Assembly: GCF_005281615.1 (NCBI RefSeq)
Contig: NZ_SZZM01000002.1
Span: 310,001-374,000, forward strand
Reading direction: 5' to 3'
Length of the DNA stretch: 64,000 nt
Source: Rhodoligotrophos defluvii
Lineage (GTDB): Bacteria > Pseudomonadota > Alphaproteobacteria > Rhizobiales > Im1
Positions within the stretch are counted from its first letter, which is position 1; the number at the start of each line of letters is the position of its first letter. Made by a program: the position numbers and the translations under genes. The notes beneath the pieces were generated by a model. It saw nothing but the letters and a program-made list of their open reading frames with translations. It searched no databases and was not told the origin of the DNA. Positions 8,511-17,249 of this stretch are shown here, piece after piece.

Positions 8511-9806
8511 ATGTTTTCTCCCGGCCCGTTTGACGGTGCAGAGGGGGCGGTCTTGGGGGCGGATAGAGAACAAAAGCCGCGGCTCATCGTAGGGATCAGC
8601 GGCGCCTCGGGCAGCCTGTATGGCGTTGTCGCCTTGGAGATGTTGCGAAATCTCGGGATCGAGACCCATCTGGTCGTGTCCCGTTCGGCCATGGTGACGC
8701 TCGCGCACGAACTGCCGATGAAGCTGCGCGAGGTGCACGCGCTCGCCACCGTCGTGCATCGTACCGAGGATATCGGCGCCTCTATCTCAAGCGGCTCGTT
8801 TCGCACGATGGGCATGTTGATTGCGCCCTGCTCGATCAGGACTCTGTCGGAGATCGCTTATGGCGTGACATCGAGCCTGCTCACTCGTGCCGCCGACGTC
8901 GTGCTGAAGGAACGGCGCCGGCTGGTGCTGATGGTCCGCGAGACGCCGCTGCATCTCGGGCACCTGAAGGCCATGACGGCGGTCACCGAAGCAGGTGCCA
9001 TTGTCATGCCCCCGGTTCCCGCGCTTTATACCCACCCGGATTCGGTTGAGGACATCGTCCGCCACAGCGTCGGCCGGGCCCTCGATCTCTTCGGTCTCGA
9101 TACGGGCGAGGAGCCACGCTGGGGCGAAGACATCGGCACCGGGACAAAATCTTCAAAGGCGCGCATCGCCGCCTTGAAGATGGATAGAGCCGCCAGAAGC
9201 CGCAATGCTGATGCCGCAGAAGCGCCCGAGCTGGAAGAGCTCGTGTGGCACTTCGCCCTGTCCTTCTACCGGCGGCCGGGCGTAGCTCAAGCATGTCTTG
9301 ATCTCCAGGAGATGCTTCGCGCCGATATCGACATCGTGCTGCTCGGGCTTTTCGCAGCCCTCGAGCGGAACCTTCTGTTGGATGCATCGAGCTATGCCGA
9401 GCTGGATGCGCTGGTGAAGGATTGGCGCCGCGAGATCGTGCAGCCGCTCCGTCGCATTCGCACATCCCTTAAGTCAAAGCCCGAAGCCTCGCCCGCAACC
9501 CGTGAGCTCCGCGAGCGCATCAAGGGGGAAGAATTGGAGGCAGAGAAGATCGAGCTTGCCGTCTTGGCCGGTTGGTTGGACCAGCACGCCCCCCGAATGG
9601 CCAAAGTTGCCGAGCATGTCGACATCGACATCTGCCTTGACCGGATCCGGACCCATTTCGCCGGCGATCATTCGGATGGTCTCGACGATCAGGCGATTGG
9701 CGCTGCGTTGGCCATCCTAGCGGGCGCCGCCCGTGAGCACAGGATCGAGAAATTCCACACGAACAATAGTGACATTGAGGATATTCAGAGATCCCGCCAT
9801 GCGTAA
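8511..9806 (+). CDS. UbiX-like flavin prenyltransferase fused to a DUF2390/TIGR02444 domain
   Basis: N-terminal ~20-210 is a UbiX/Pad1 flavin prenyltransferase, which makes the prenylated FMN cofactor of UbiD decarboxylases: [11 protein letters not shown] (FMN loop), [14 protein letters not shown], and the closing [11 protein letters not shown] and MPPVPALYT segments are all present, so activity is expected. Residues ~235-357 match the uncharacterised DUF2390/TIGR02444 family: [20 protein letters not shown], a hydrophobic helix, [13 protein letters not shown] and [13 protein letters not shown] helical tail of ~75 residues follows. Stand-alone UbiX is about 190-200 residues, so this is a clear fusion. 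The start is uncertain: ATG 8511 is used; TTG 8553 has a GAGGGGG site; TTG 8496 is also in frame. The stop overlaps the UbiD start by eight bases. Confidence 0.9.
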   Translation: MFSPGPFDGAEGAVLGADREQKPRLIVGISGASGSLYGVVALEMLRNLGIETHLVVSRSAMVTLAHELPMKLREVHALATVVHRTEDIGASISSGSFRTMGMLIAPCSIRTLSEIAYGVTSSLLTRAADVVLKERRRLVLMVRETPLHLGHLKAMTAVTEAGAIVMPPVPALYTHPDSVEDIVRHSVGRALDLFGLDTGEEPRWGEDIGTGTKSSKARIAALKMDRAARSRNADAAEAPELEELVWHFALSFYRRPGVAQACLDLQEMLRADIDIVLLGLFAALERNLLLDASSYAELDALVKDWRREIVQPLRRIRTSLKSKPEASPATRELRERIKGEELEAEKIELAVLAGWLDQHAPRMAKVAEHVDIDICLDRIRTHFAGDHSDGLDDQAIGAALAILAGAAREHRIEKFHTNNSDIEDIQRSRHA

Positions 9807-11124
9807 TTATCTGCAAAAGTTGAAGGCGAGAGGCGAATTACTGGAAGTTCACCGCGAGGTGAATTGCAAGCACGAGCTGGCGGCCGTCACCGACGCTGCC
9901 CACCGCCGATGGGGCAAGCCCATCTTGTTCCACAATGTGACCGGATCAAAGCTCCCTGTGCTCACCAATATCTATGGCTCGCGCGAACGGCTCGCCGAGA
10001 TCATTGGCATCGGGCCCGACGAATTCTGCAAGCAGTGGAGCAACATCGCGGCGATCGCCGAAAAGCGCTCCATGCCGGCATCGGTGCCCGCGAACGGCGA
10101 CATCAAATATGTCGAGTGCAAATTGTCGGACCTGCCGCTGATCACCTATTCCGAGCGTGATGCCGCGCCTTATTTCACGTCAGCCATGTTCCTGGCCAAG
10201 GAGCCTGAGACCGGCGTTCAGAACCTGTCGTTCCATCGCTCCATGTATGTCAGCGACACCGAGCTGCGCTGCCGTTTGGCGCCGCGTCACCACCTCACGC
10301 TCTATCACGAGAAGGCCGAGCAAAAGGGCGAGTATCTGGAGGCGGCGATGCTTATCGGCCCGCCGCCGACGAGCTTCCTGACCGCGGCCGCGCCTCTGCC
10401 TTATGACAGCGATGAGATGGAGGTGGCGGCCAAACTGCAGGGCGCACCGATCGCCATGCGTCCCTGCAAGCATATCGACCTGATGGTGCCGGCCTCGACC
10501 GAAATCGTGATTGAAGGCCGCTTCATTCCCAACGAGCGTCGGGCGGAGGGACCCTTCGGCGAGTTCATGGGCTATTACACGCCCGTCGGCCAGAACGCGG
10601 TTTTCGAAGTGCTCGGCGTGACCTGCCGCGAGGATGCCATCTTCCATTCGATCCTATGCGGCTCGTCGGAAGAGGTGCTCACGCTCGAGCTTTCGGTCGC
10701 AGCGAACATCTATCAGCGCATCAGCGCGGTGTTGCCCGGCATCGTCGACGTGACGTGTCAGCCTTTCGTGCTGCATACGGTGGTGAAGATCCGTCAGCAA
10801 TATGAAGGGCACGCCCGGCAAGTGCTGCTCGCGGTCTTTGGTGCGGAGCCGACCTGGGCGAAAGTTTGCACCGTCGTCGACGAAGACGTCGATATCTACA
10901 GCATGGACGACGTGATGTGGGCCGTGCTCACCCGCTCGCGGCCTGACAAGGACACCTTGATCATCCCCGAGACGCCGTCCTTCTATCGCGACGAGCACAA
11001 GGAGCATTGGGGGCGCCTCGGCATCGATGCGACCGTTCCTTTCGCACGTCGTCATGAATATGAACGCAAGAAAATTCCCGGTGCCAACACCGTGGATCTC
11101 TCCGCATATTTCGACAGTGAGTGA
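9799..11124 (+). CDS. UbiD-family prFMN-dependent decarboxylase
   Basis: 441-residue member of the UbiD family, which reversibly decarboxylates aromatic or alpha,beta-unsaturated acids with prenylated FMN. Family hallmarks seen are an N-terminal [17 protein letters not shown], the metal/cofactor region near SFHRSMYV, the [14 protein letters not shown] strand and the [13 protein letters not shown] loop containing the catalytic acidic residues, and the C-terminal LTRSRPDKD. The ATG at 9799 overlaps the UbiX-fusion gene by eight bases, so the enzyme and its cofactor maker are translationally coupled. The frame is open to 9733, but that lies inside ubiX. The neighbouring importer suggests the substrate is taken up from outside. 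Substrate unknown; UbiD paralogues act on hydroxybenzoates, phthalate-derived CoA esters and others. Confidence 0.93.
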   Translation: MRNYLQKLKARGELLEVHREVNCKHELAAVTDAAHRRWGKPILFHNVTGSKLPVLTNIYGSRERLAEIIGIGPDEFCKQWSNIAAIAEKRSMPASVPANGDIKYVECKLSDLPLITYSERDAAPYFTSAMFLAKEPETGVQNLSFHRSMYVSDTELRCRLAPRHHLTLYHEKAEQKGEYLEAAMLIGPPPTSFLTAAAPLPYDSDEMEVAAKLQGAPIAMRPCKHIDLMVPASTEIVIEGRFIPNERRAEGPFGEFMGYYTPVGQNAVFEVLGVTCREDAIFHSILCGSSEEVLTLELSVAANIYQRISAVLPGIVDVTCQPFVLHTVVKIRQQYEGHARQVLLAVFGAEPTWAKVCTVVDEDVDIYSMDDVMWAVLTRSRPDKDTLIIPETPSFYRDEHKEHWGRLGIDATVPFARRHEYERKKIPGANTVDLSAYFDSE

Positions 11125-11165
11125 AGATGCGGAGCAACTTCAACAATAAAACCGGAGGGACCGTC

Positions 11166-12155
11166 GTGAAGAGATCGCACGTATTTACCGCGGCCATTAC
11201 CGCTCTTCTTGCTGTCTGCAGCACGTCGTTCGAGGTGCGGGCACAAGAACCCAAGGCCATTACCTTTCTGACTAACTACGTCTACAATGGCCGGCATGCG
11301 CCATTCTTCGTGGGCCTGGAGAAAGGCTTCTACAAGGATGCAGGCTTCGACATAAGGATCGCGCCGGCGACGGGCAGCGGCTTCGTCCTCACGGCGGTAG
11401 ACAGCGGTCAGGCGGATTTTGGCATGGCCGATGTCAGCTCCGTCGTTCAGTCCGTGGCCAAGGGCGCCAAGGTGAAGGCGTTCATGGTCTATACCGACGT
11501 GACGACCAACGGCCTGGCCTCGCTCACGCCCTACCCCACACCGGACACTGTGGTCGGCAAGAAGATCGCGGCCTCCCATACGGACAGTGTGCGGGTCATC
11601 CTTCCGATCATCTTCGACGAGCACAAGCTCGATATCTCCAAAATCGATTGGCAGGCGGCCGATCCCGGGGTCTATTTTTCACTGCTCCTCAGCGGCCAAG
11701 TCGACCTGATCACGGCGAGCTCGGACGGTGACATGCCGGCCCTGTCGAAAGTGGCCGCGGCCCAGGGGAAAAGCGTAGAATTCGCGGGCTTTGACCGCTG
11801 GGGCTACGACATCTTCGGCTATGTACTCGTGACGGACAACGCCAGGATCGAGAAAGACCCCAGCGAGCTGAAGCGTTTTAGCGACGCAACCAAAAAGGCG
11901 GTGGACTACGCCATCGCGCATCCCGAGGAGACGGCCGACATCATGGTCAAATACAATCCCACCATGGATCGCGACACGGTGCTGGCCCAGTGGTCGGGCA
12001 CAATCGCATCGATGCAGACGCCCTATGCCAAGGAGCATGGCTATGGCGTGGCAACCGACGAGCGCATTCAACGATCGATCGACCTGGTGAAGAAAGCCAT
12101 GAAGCTCGACGTCGCCATGACGCCCGATGACCTCTTCGCCCTGAAGGGTCATTGA
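11166..12155 (+). CDS. ABC transporter substrate-binding protein, NMT1/THI5-like
   Basis: 329-residue periplasmic binding protein of the SsuA/TauA/NMT1 superfamily. A signal peptide runs to about VRA|QEP, then comes the family opening 'ItfltnYvyNgrHAPFFVGLEKGFYKdAGF' (two short motifs seen: APFFVGLEKGFYKDAGFDI and DSGQADFGMADVSS). GTG at 11166 is preferred over the ATG at 11121 because GGAGG lies at 11154-11158, seven bases upstream, and the signal peptide begins there. This family binds small organic anions such as taurine, sulfonates, pyrimidines or phthalate; here the UbiX/UbiD context suggests an aromatic or unsaturated carboxylate, by inference. Confidence 0.9.
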   Translation: MKRSHVFTAAITALLAVCSTSFEVRAQEPKAITFLTNYVYNGRHAPFFVGLEKGFYKDAGFDIRIAPATGSGFVLTAVDSGQADFGMADVSSVVQSVAKGAKVKAFMVYTDVTTNGLASLTPYPTPDTVVGKKIAASHTDSVRVILPIIFDEHKLDISKIDWQAADPGVYFSLLLSGQVDLITASSDGDMPALSKVAAAQGKSVEFAGFDRWGYDIFGYVLVTDNARIEKDPSELKRFSDATKKAVDYAIAHPEETADIMVKYNPTMDRDTVLAQWSGTIASMQTPYAKEHGYGVATDERIQRSIDLVKKAMKLDVAMTPDDLFALKGH

Positions 12156-12217
12156 GCCATCGGGTGCCGTGCAAGCACGGCGCCCGATCATTCGAGCTCG
12201 CTACTGCTGAAAAAACC

Positions 12218-12976
12218 ATGGCAACATCCCTCCTTGTCGAAGGTCTCTCAAAGTCGTTCGGTTCGACGCTGGCGGTCGACAATGTCTCGTTCTCGGTGCC
12301 CGAGAACAGTTTCGTGTCGATCGTCGGCCCGAGCGGCTGCGGCAAGTCGACTTTGCTGCGCATCGCGGCGGGGCTCGTGCAGCCCAGCCACGGCCGCCTG
12401 CTGGTCCGCGGCAAGGAAGTGCGCGGGCCCATCCGCGATGTCGGCATGGTGTTCCAGGCCCCGGTACTGCTGCCCTGGCGCACGACGCTTGCCAACATTC
12501 TTTTCGTTGCCGAGATGGGAGGGCTGCGGGCCAACAAATATCAGGCGCGCGCCAAGGAACTGATGGCCTTGGCTGGCTTGACCGGCTTCGAGGCAAGCTA
12601 TCCTCACGAATTGTCAGGCGGCATGCAGCAGCGGGCGGCGATCTGCCGGGCGATGCTTATGAAACCGCCGCTGATCCTCATGGATGAACCGTTCGGCGCG
12701 CTGGACGTCATCACCCGCGAGCGCATGGGCTTTGCCCTGCAGACCCTATGGGAGGAAATCCGCAGCACGGTGCTGTTCGTCACCCACAGCATCACCGAGG
12801 CCGTGCTGCTCTCGGATACGGTGATCGTCATGACACCGCGTCCCGGGCGGATCCGCGACATAGTCTCGGTCGACCTGCCGCGCCCGCGTACCACCGCCAC
12901 CTTGCGCGATCCACGGTTCGTCGACTTGTCGGCTCGGGTGCGCGACGGCATCGAGGCGGGCGAGACGGAGTATTGA
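12218..12976 (+). CDS. ABC transporter ATP-binding protein, SsuB/TauB type
   Basis: 252-residue ATPase with Walker A GPSGCGKST, Q-loop in MVFQAPVLLPWRT, signature LSGGMQQR, Walker B ILMDEPFGALD and the H-loop in FVTHSITEA. The length and the MQQR signature are typical of the nitrate/sulfonate/taurine subfamily, which partners NMT1-type binding proteins. The ATG at 12218 starts the conserved domain; the upstream frame to 12152 is not supported. It is followed by its permease after two bases. Confidence 0.93.
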   Translation: MATSLLVEGLSKSFGSTLAVDNVSFSVPENSFVSIVGPSGCGKSTLLRIAAGLVQPSHGRLLVRGKEVRGPIRDVGMVFQAPVLLPWRTTLANILFVAEMGGLRANKYQARAKELMALAGLTGFEASYPHELSGGMQQRAAICRAMLMKPPLILMDEPFGALDVITRERMGFALQTLWEEIRSTVLFVTHSITEAVLLSDTVIVMTPRPGRIRDIVSVDLPRPRTTATLRDPRFVDLSARVRDGIEAGETEY

Positions 12977-12978
12977 TC

Positions 12979-13731
12979 ATGCAGAATTCGCTCCGGCCCG
13001 TGCTCGCCTTCGCCGCCCTGCTGCTGATCTGGCAGTTCGGCGCTCCGCTCGCCGGAATTCCCAGTTACGTTCTGCCGCTCCCGTCGGCCATCGCCGAGCG
13101 CTTCGCCGAGACTGCCTCGGTGCAGTTTCAGGGTCTGGCGATGACCGCGCTGACCACGCTGGTGGGCCTGGCGATGGCTCTCGTCTCGGGCGTGCTGCTG
13201 GCGCTTGCCGTCGTCTACGTCCCCTCGCTCCGATCCGTGGTCATGCCGCTCCTGGCAGCATTCAACTCCATCCCCAAGATCGCGATCGCGCCTTTATTCG
13301 TGATCTGGTTCGGCTTAGGTATCGAGTCGAAGATCCTGCTGGCTTTCCTGCTCGCCCTGTTTCCGATCTTTGTCAACTCGCTGACCGGGCTCGGCGAGAT
13401 CGATGCAGATGTCATCGATCTGTCGACGCTTTCCGGCGGAACGCGCTGGCGTATCTTCATGAAGGTGCGCTTGATGAACGCTATTCCTTACATCACGGAT
13501 GCGCTCAAGGTGGCATTCCCGCTGGCGCTGGTCGGCTCGATCGTCGGTGAGTTCATCGGCGGGAATGATGGCATAGGGCATCTGATCCTGTCGGGGCAAT
13601 TCAATCTCGACACACCACTGGTCTTTGCTGCGCTGTTCTCGATCACGGCCTTTACGATGCTGGGCATCGGCGCCGTCTCGCTGTTCGAGCGCCTGGTCCT
13701 GACGTGGCGGCCGTCGCAGCGTAAGCGCTGA
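12979..13731 (+). CDS. ABC transporter permease, SsuC/TauC type
   Basis: 250-residue inner-membrane permease with about six transmembrane segments. The EAA loop region appears as DADVIDLSTLSGGTRWRIFMKVRL followed by the helix leading to VGSIVGEFIGG (given here as two motifs: LSGGTRWRIFMKVRL and VGSIVGEFIGG), both typical of SsuC/TauC/ThiX permeases. The ATG lies two bases after the ATPase stop. It closes the UbiX/UbiD/ABC operon, and a 30-base dyad follows it. Confidence 0.93.
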   Translation: MQNSLRPVLAFAALLLIWQFGAPLAGIPSYVLPLPSAIAERFAETASVQFQGLAMTALTTLVGLAMALVSGVLLALAVVYVPSLRSVVMPLLAAFNSIPKIAIAPLFVIWFGLGIESKILLAFLLALFPIFVNSLTGLGEIDADVIDLSTLSGGTRWRIFMKVRLMNAIPYITDALKVAFPLALVGSIVGEFIGGNDGIGHLILSGQFNLDTPLVFAALFSITAFTMLGIGAVSLFERLVLTWRPSQRKR

Positions 13732-13745
13732 TTTGAATGAGATGG

Positions 13746-13775
13746 GTTGCGATCAGGAGGCCTCACGATCGCAAC
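13746..13775. terminator. 30-base dyad between convergent operons, putative terminator
   Basis: GTTGCGATC (13746-13754) and GATCGCAAC (13767-13775) flank the nested palindrome GAGGCCTC (13757-13764), all sharing one centre; only two of the fifteen base pairs are broken. It lies between the permease gene and the convergent hydratase gene. There is no T-run, so a terminator role is inferred from position and stem strength. Confidence 0.45.
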
Positions 13776-13960
13776 AACGGCAGATCGCTATAGAGTGCCG
13801 AAGCGATCGTAGCGGTTCCCTTCGTGATTACCGTCAGCTCGGTCCGACCCCACCACCTCCTCGTTCTCCAGCGAAATCATGCGATTGCGCCTAAACGATA
13901 CCGACTCTGTCCGGGCACGAAGAGATAGCTGCGCGGCACCCCGCGTGGACCGTGTCTCCC

Positions 13961-14812
13961 TCACTTGGCGAACGTCGCTTCGGCCCGCATCGCCAGCTCG
14001 CCTTCAGGCCCGCGCGCCCATACCTTGAGCTTGCCGTCCCTTTCCCCCGCCTTGGCCTCGAGACGGAAGGGCCGGTCCACGAAGAGCGGCGCCTGGCCGC
14101 GAAAGTCGAAGGTTTCGAGCCGTGCCCCGGAGCGGCAGCGGACCGCAAAGCCCTGCAGCAGTGTGGCAATCAGAGGCCCGTGCACCACGAGATCCGGATA
14201 GCCCTCCTCACCCGCCGCATAAGGCTTATCATAGTGGATGCGATGGCCGTTCGAGGTGAGCGCGGAATAGCGGAACAGGAGAACCGTGTCGGGCACCACC
14301 TCCTCCGACCACTCCGCCCCTTCCGGAGCGGGTGCGGGTGCCGGCTTCGGCGCATCGGGTGCGGGGGCCTCGCGGTAGACGATGTCCTGCTCCTCGCTGA
14401 TGCAGGGCTGCCCCTCGCAGGAAATCGTGTGGCGCACCGTCACGAAGACCAGATCGCCGGCGCGCCCCGATTTCGAGACCACATTGGCGATCTCGCTCTC
14501 CTTTACCGCTTCCGCGCCGACGGGAAGCGGCGCGTGATAGTTGAGGCGCCCGCCCGCCCACATCCGGCGCGGCAGCTTCACGTCGGGCAGGAAACCTCCG
14601 CGTTTGGGATGTCCATCATGCCCCAGCCGGCTTCGGGCGACGAACGGATTGAAGTAGAGCCAGTGCCAGCCCGGCGGCAGAGCATCACCCAGCGCGGGCG
14701 CCGGGCCAAGGTCCAGCGTCGCGGCCAGCGCCGCTGCCCGCTCGGGCAGGATCGTCCCGCTCAGCCGCTCGGTCCGGCCGATGGCTTCGGCATAGTCGTT
14801 ACCCGCCGTCAT
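13961..14812 (-). CDS. 3-methylfumaryl-CoA hydratase-like protein (Meh/FAS1-like dehydratase family)
   Basis: 283-residue double-hotdog hydratase resembling mesaconyl-C4-CoA (3-methylfumaryl-CoA) hydratase. Features seen are the early LPPGWHWLYFNPFVARSRLG, the substrate-side stretch LPRRMWAGGRL, a middle Pro/Ala linker (APAPDAPKPAPAPAPE) and, in the C-terminal hotdog, RYSALTSNGHRIHYDKPYA followed by HGPLIATLL, the catalytic-loop region of this family. Known family members hydrate branched unsaturated C5 dicarboxyl-CoA esters. It is the last gene of a four-gene minus-strand operon with two CoA-transferases and a dehydratase. The actual substrate here is not established. Confidence 0.85.
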   Translation of the reverse strand: MTAGNDYAEAIGRTERLSGTILPERAAALAATLDLGPAPALGDALPPGWHWLYFNPFVARSRLGHDGHPKRGGFLPDVKLPRRMWAGGRLNYHAPLPVGAEAVKESEIANVVSKSGRAGDLVFVTVRHTISCEGQPCISEEQDIVYREAPAPDAPKPAPAPAPEGAEWSEEVVPDTVLLFRYSALTSNGHRIHYDKPYAAGEEGYPDLVVHGPLIATLLQGFAVRCRSGARLETFDFRGQAPLFVDRPFRLEAKAGERDGKLKVWARGPEGELAMRAEATFAK

Positions 14813-14833
14813 GGCGTCGGCCTCCCGCTCCGT

Positions 14834-16027
14834 TCAGTAGATGACCCCGTCCTCGACGAGGCGCGCATAGTCGGCCCGTCCCATCCCCAGCAACTCGCCA
14901 TAGACATATTCCTCGTGCTCGCCCAATCCGGGCGTTCCGCGCTCGATGGTCGGATCGTCGCTGCGCGAGAACCGTGCCGGAAACCCCACGGCCAGCCTCT
15001 CGCGGCCACCGGTCTCCCACACGGGCACCACCGCGCGGCGCACCCGCAGGTGGGTGTCCAGCGCCACGTCCCGCATGCTCCATGAGACGTGCGCCGGCAC
15101 CCCCGCCTCCTGGAGCTGATGGGCAGCATCCTCCGCATCGACGCCGGCGCTCCACGCAGAGACGAGCGAATCAACCGCATCACGCGCCTTCACCCGCGCT
15201 TCCGCAGTGGCATAGCGTAAATCCCGTGCCAGCTCCGGCTGCCCCATCACCCGTGCCAGGGCAGCCCATTCTGCATCGTCGGTGACGGCGATGCTCAGCC
15301 AGCGATCCTTCATCCTTGTGGCATAAAGCCCGTGCGGGGCATATTTGGGATGCGCATTGCCCATGCGCTTCACCTGAACACCGGCAGAGCTCGCCGCCAG
15401 CGCCTCACCCACCAAGGATGAGGCGACCTCCCGCGCGGCGATGTCCACATGGCTGCCCTGCCCCGTCCGGCGCCGCTTGTGCAATGCGCCCACCGTCGCC
15501 AGTGCCGCGTTCATGCCGACCGAATGGTCCATCACATGGCGCATCTCGACGGGAGGGCCGTCCTCGTAGCCCGTGAGATGACCCAGCCCGCCCCAGGCGC
15601 CGAACAGGGGCGCATAGCCCGCGAAGTGGGAGTCCGGCCCGGTCTGGCCGGAGGAGGAAACCGAGACCATGACAATGTCCGGTTTCACCTCGCGCAAGAC
15701 CTCGTACCCCAGACCCAGGCGCTTCATCACGCCGGCCCGAAAGCTTTCCGCGGCGACATCGGAAATCGCAACAAGCCGCTTGGCAAGGGCGACCCCTTGC
15801 GGATGCTTGAGGTTGAGCCGCACCGACAGCTTGTTCGACGCCACCTGGTCGAATGTCGCCGGCCCGAACCGGCCATAGACGGCATGGGGCTTGCGAAAGA
15901 TGTCGGGCCGGTGCGCGCTCTCGATCTTGATGCACTCGGCGCCAAGCTGCGAGAGCATATGCGTACAGAACGGACCCGCGGCATGAACGGTGAAATCGGC
16001 TATGCGCACACCCTCCAGAGGCTTCAT
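14834..16027 (-). CDS. CaiB/BaiF-family CoA-transferase
   Basis: 397-residue family-III CoA-transferase, moving CoA between acyl-CoA and a free acid. The start PLEGVRIADFTVHAAGPF, the IKIESAHRPD strand and the GYAPLFGAWGGLGHLTGYEDG loop are typical. At the position aligned with the catalytic Asp of formyl-CoA transferase (VDIAARE) there is Glu (E200), a substitution seen in parts of the family; activity is therefore uncertain. The gene overlaps the second CoA-transferase gene upstream by ATGA (16024-16027), suggesting the two act together, possibly as a heteromer as in SmtAB-type enzymes. Confidence 0.9.
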   Translation of the reverse strand: MKPLEGVRIADFTVHAAGPFCTHMLSQLGAECIKIESAHRPDIFRKPHAVYGRFGPATFDQVASNKLSVRLNLKHPQGVALAKRLVAISDVAAESFRAGVMKRLGLGYEVLREVKPDIVMVSVSSSGQTGPDSHFAGYAPLFGAWGGLGHLTGYEDGPPVEMRHVMDHSVGMNAALATVGALHKRRRTGQGSHVDIAAREVASSLVGEALAASSAGVQVKRMGNAHPKYAPHGLYATRMKDRWLSIAVTDDAEWAALARVMGQPELARDLRYATAEARVKARDAVDSLVSAWSAGVDAEDAAHQLQEAGVPAHVSWSMRDVALDTHLRVRRAVVPVWETGGRERLAVGFPARFSRSDDPTIERGTPGLGEHEEYVYGELLGMGRADYARLVEDGVIY

Positions 16028-17226
16028 GCGCTGACTCTCCCGGCATCCGCGGCCGCCCTTCGCCCGCCTTTTTCCAGCAAAGCCTGGTCCGCCCCTGGCG
16101 CAGGTGCCCCGCCATCGAGCGGCAGGGGCTCCGTCCCGAAGCGGAAGGGAGCGGACTGGACCTTCACCTGCCCTACGCCCGGCACCTCGACATCGCGGAA
16201 GATGCCGCGCGCCGTCTCATGCGCACCGTTCAGGATATCGTCCGGCGTGTTGTAGCGTGCCATGGGTACGCCCAGCTCCTGTGCATGCGCCACCAGCTCC
16301 TGCACATCGTGCGCGCGCGCCCATGCCCTGATATGCTCGTTGATCTCCGCACCACGCCGGCTGCGTTCGGCCGCATCGTCCAGCGCCCCGTCCATCGCCC
16401 ATTCAGGGTTGCCCATCAGGCGGACGAGGCCCTGCCACTGCCGTTCTTCGAGCGTGAGAAGCTCCACATAGCCGTCACGGCACTCGATCACGCCGCCGAA
16501 GCGGAAGGAGCGCGTCAGCCGGTGCTCGAGCGATCCGTCCCCCAGCCGCTGCAGGGCGAAGGCACTCACGGCGAGATTGGCGTCCTGTATGGAAACGTCC
16601 ACGAACTGCCCCTCGCAGCCCTCGTCATTGAGCCCACCGGCCAAAAGGGCCGAAAGCCCGGAGAAAGCGGCAACCACGCCGCCCTGCATCTCCGCGAAAT
16701 GCCCGGCGATCTTGAGAGGCGGTCGGTCGGGAAACATGTCGGCCGACAGGCCATTGGGCAGCAGATAGCCTTCACCTCCGGCGTGGATCAGGTTGATCTC
16801 GCATCCCTTCCACCCGGCCTTCGGCCCCTCCGCCCCGAAGGGCAGCACCGAAACATACACCAGGTGCGGATGACGCGCCGCGACCGCCGCCTGGTCGAGA
16901 CCCAGGGCCGGCCGGCCAGCCAGCGGCGTGTCGTCGATCAGGATCTGTGCCCCGGCCACCAGCCGGTTGAAATCCGTACGCTCCGCCTCGTCGTGCAGGT
17001 CGCAGATCACGCTGCGCTTGCCCGCGGCGAGATAAATGAAAAGCGCACTTTGCCGGGATTCGCCTTCAAGAAAAGGCGGCTCGCGCCGCAACGGGCAGAG
17101 GGAGGGAGACTCAACCATGATGACCTCCGCCCCCATCGCCGCGAGAAGGCGCCCGGCATAGGCCGCAGCCACGCCCGAGGCGTGCTCCACGACCGTCACG
17201 CCCGCGAGGGGTTTGTCCTGCTGCAT
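16024..17226 (-). CDS. CaiB/BaiF-family CoA-transferase
   Basis: 400-residue family-III CoA-transferase. It opens with KPLAGVTVVEHASGVAAAYA and has the AEVIMVES strand. The catalytic Asp is present in VDVSIQDANLAV (about D215), matching the formyl-CoA transferase pattern. The protein lacks the usual long SxxxTGP region in its standard form (it reads SVLPFGAEGPKAGW), so substrate use may differ from its partner. It is translationally coupled to the downstream CoA-transferase and lies 23 bases after the dehydratase gene in the same operon. Confidence 0.9.
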   Translation of the reverse strand: MQQDKPLAGVTVVEHASGVAAAYAGRLLAAMGAEVIMVESPSLCPLRREPPFLEGESRQSALFIYLAAGKRSVICDLHDEAERTDFNRLVAGAQILIDDTPLAGRPALGLDQAAVAARHPHLVYVSVLPFGAEGPKAGWKGCEINLIHAGGEGYLLPNGLSADMFPDRPPLKIAGHFAEMQGGVVAAFSGLSALLAGGLNDEGCEGQFVDVSIQDANLAVSAFALQRLGDGSLEHRLTRSFRFGGVIECRDGYVELLTLEERQWQGLVRLMGNPEWAMDGALDDAAERSRRGAEINEHIRAWARAHDVQELVAHAQELGVPMARYNTPDDILNGAHETARGIFRDVEVPGVGQVKVQSAPFRFGTEPLPLDGGAPAPGADQALLEKGGRRAAADAGRVSA

Positions 17227-17249
17227 CGCCTGAGGCTTTCCTGCCCGGC

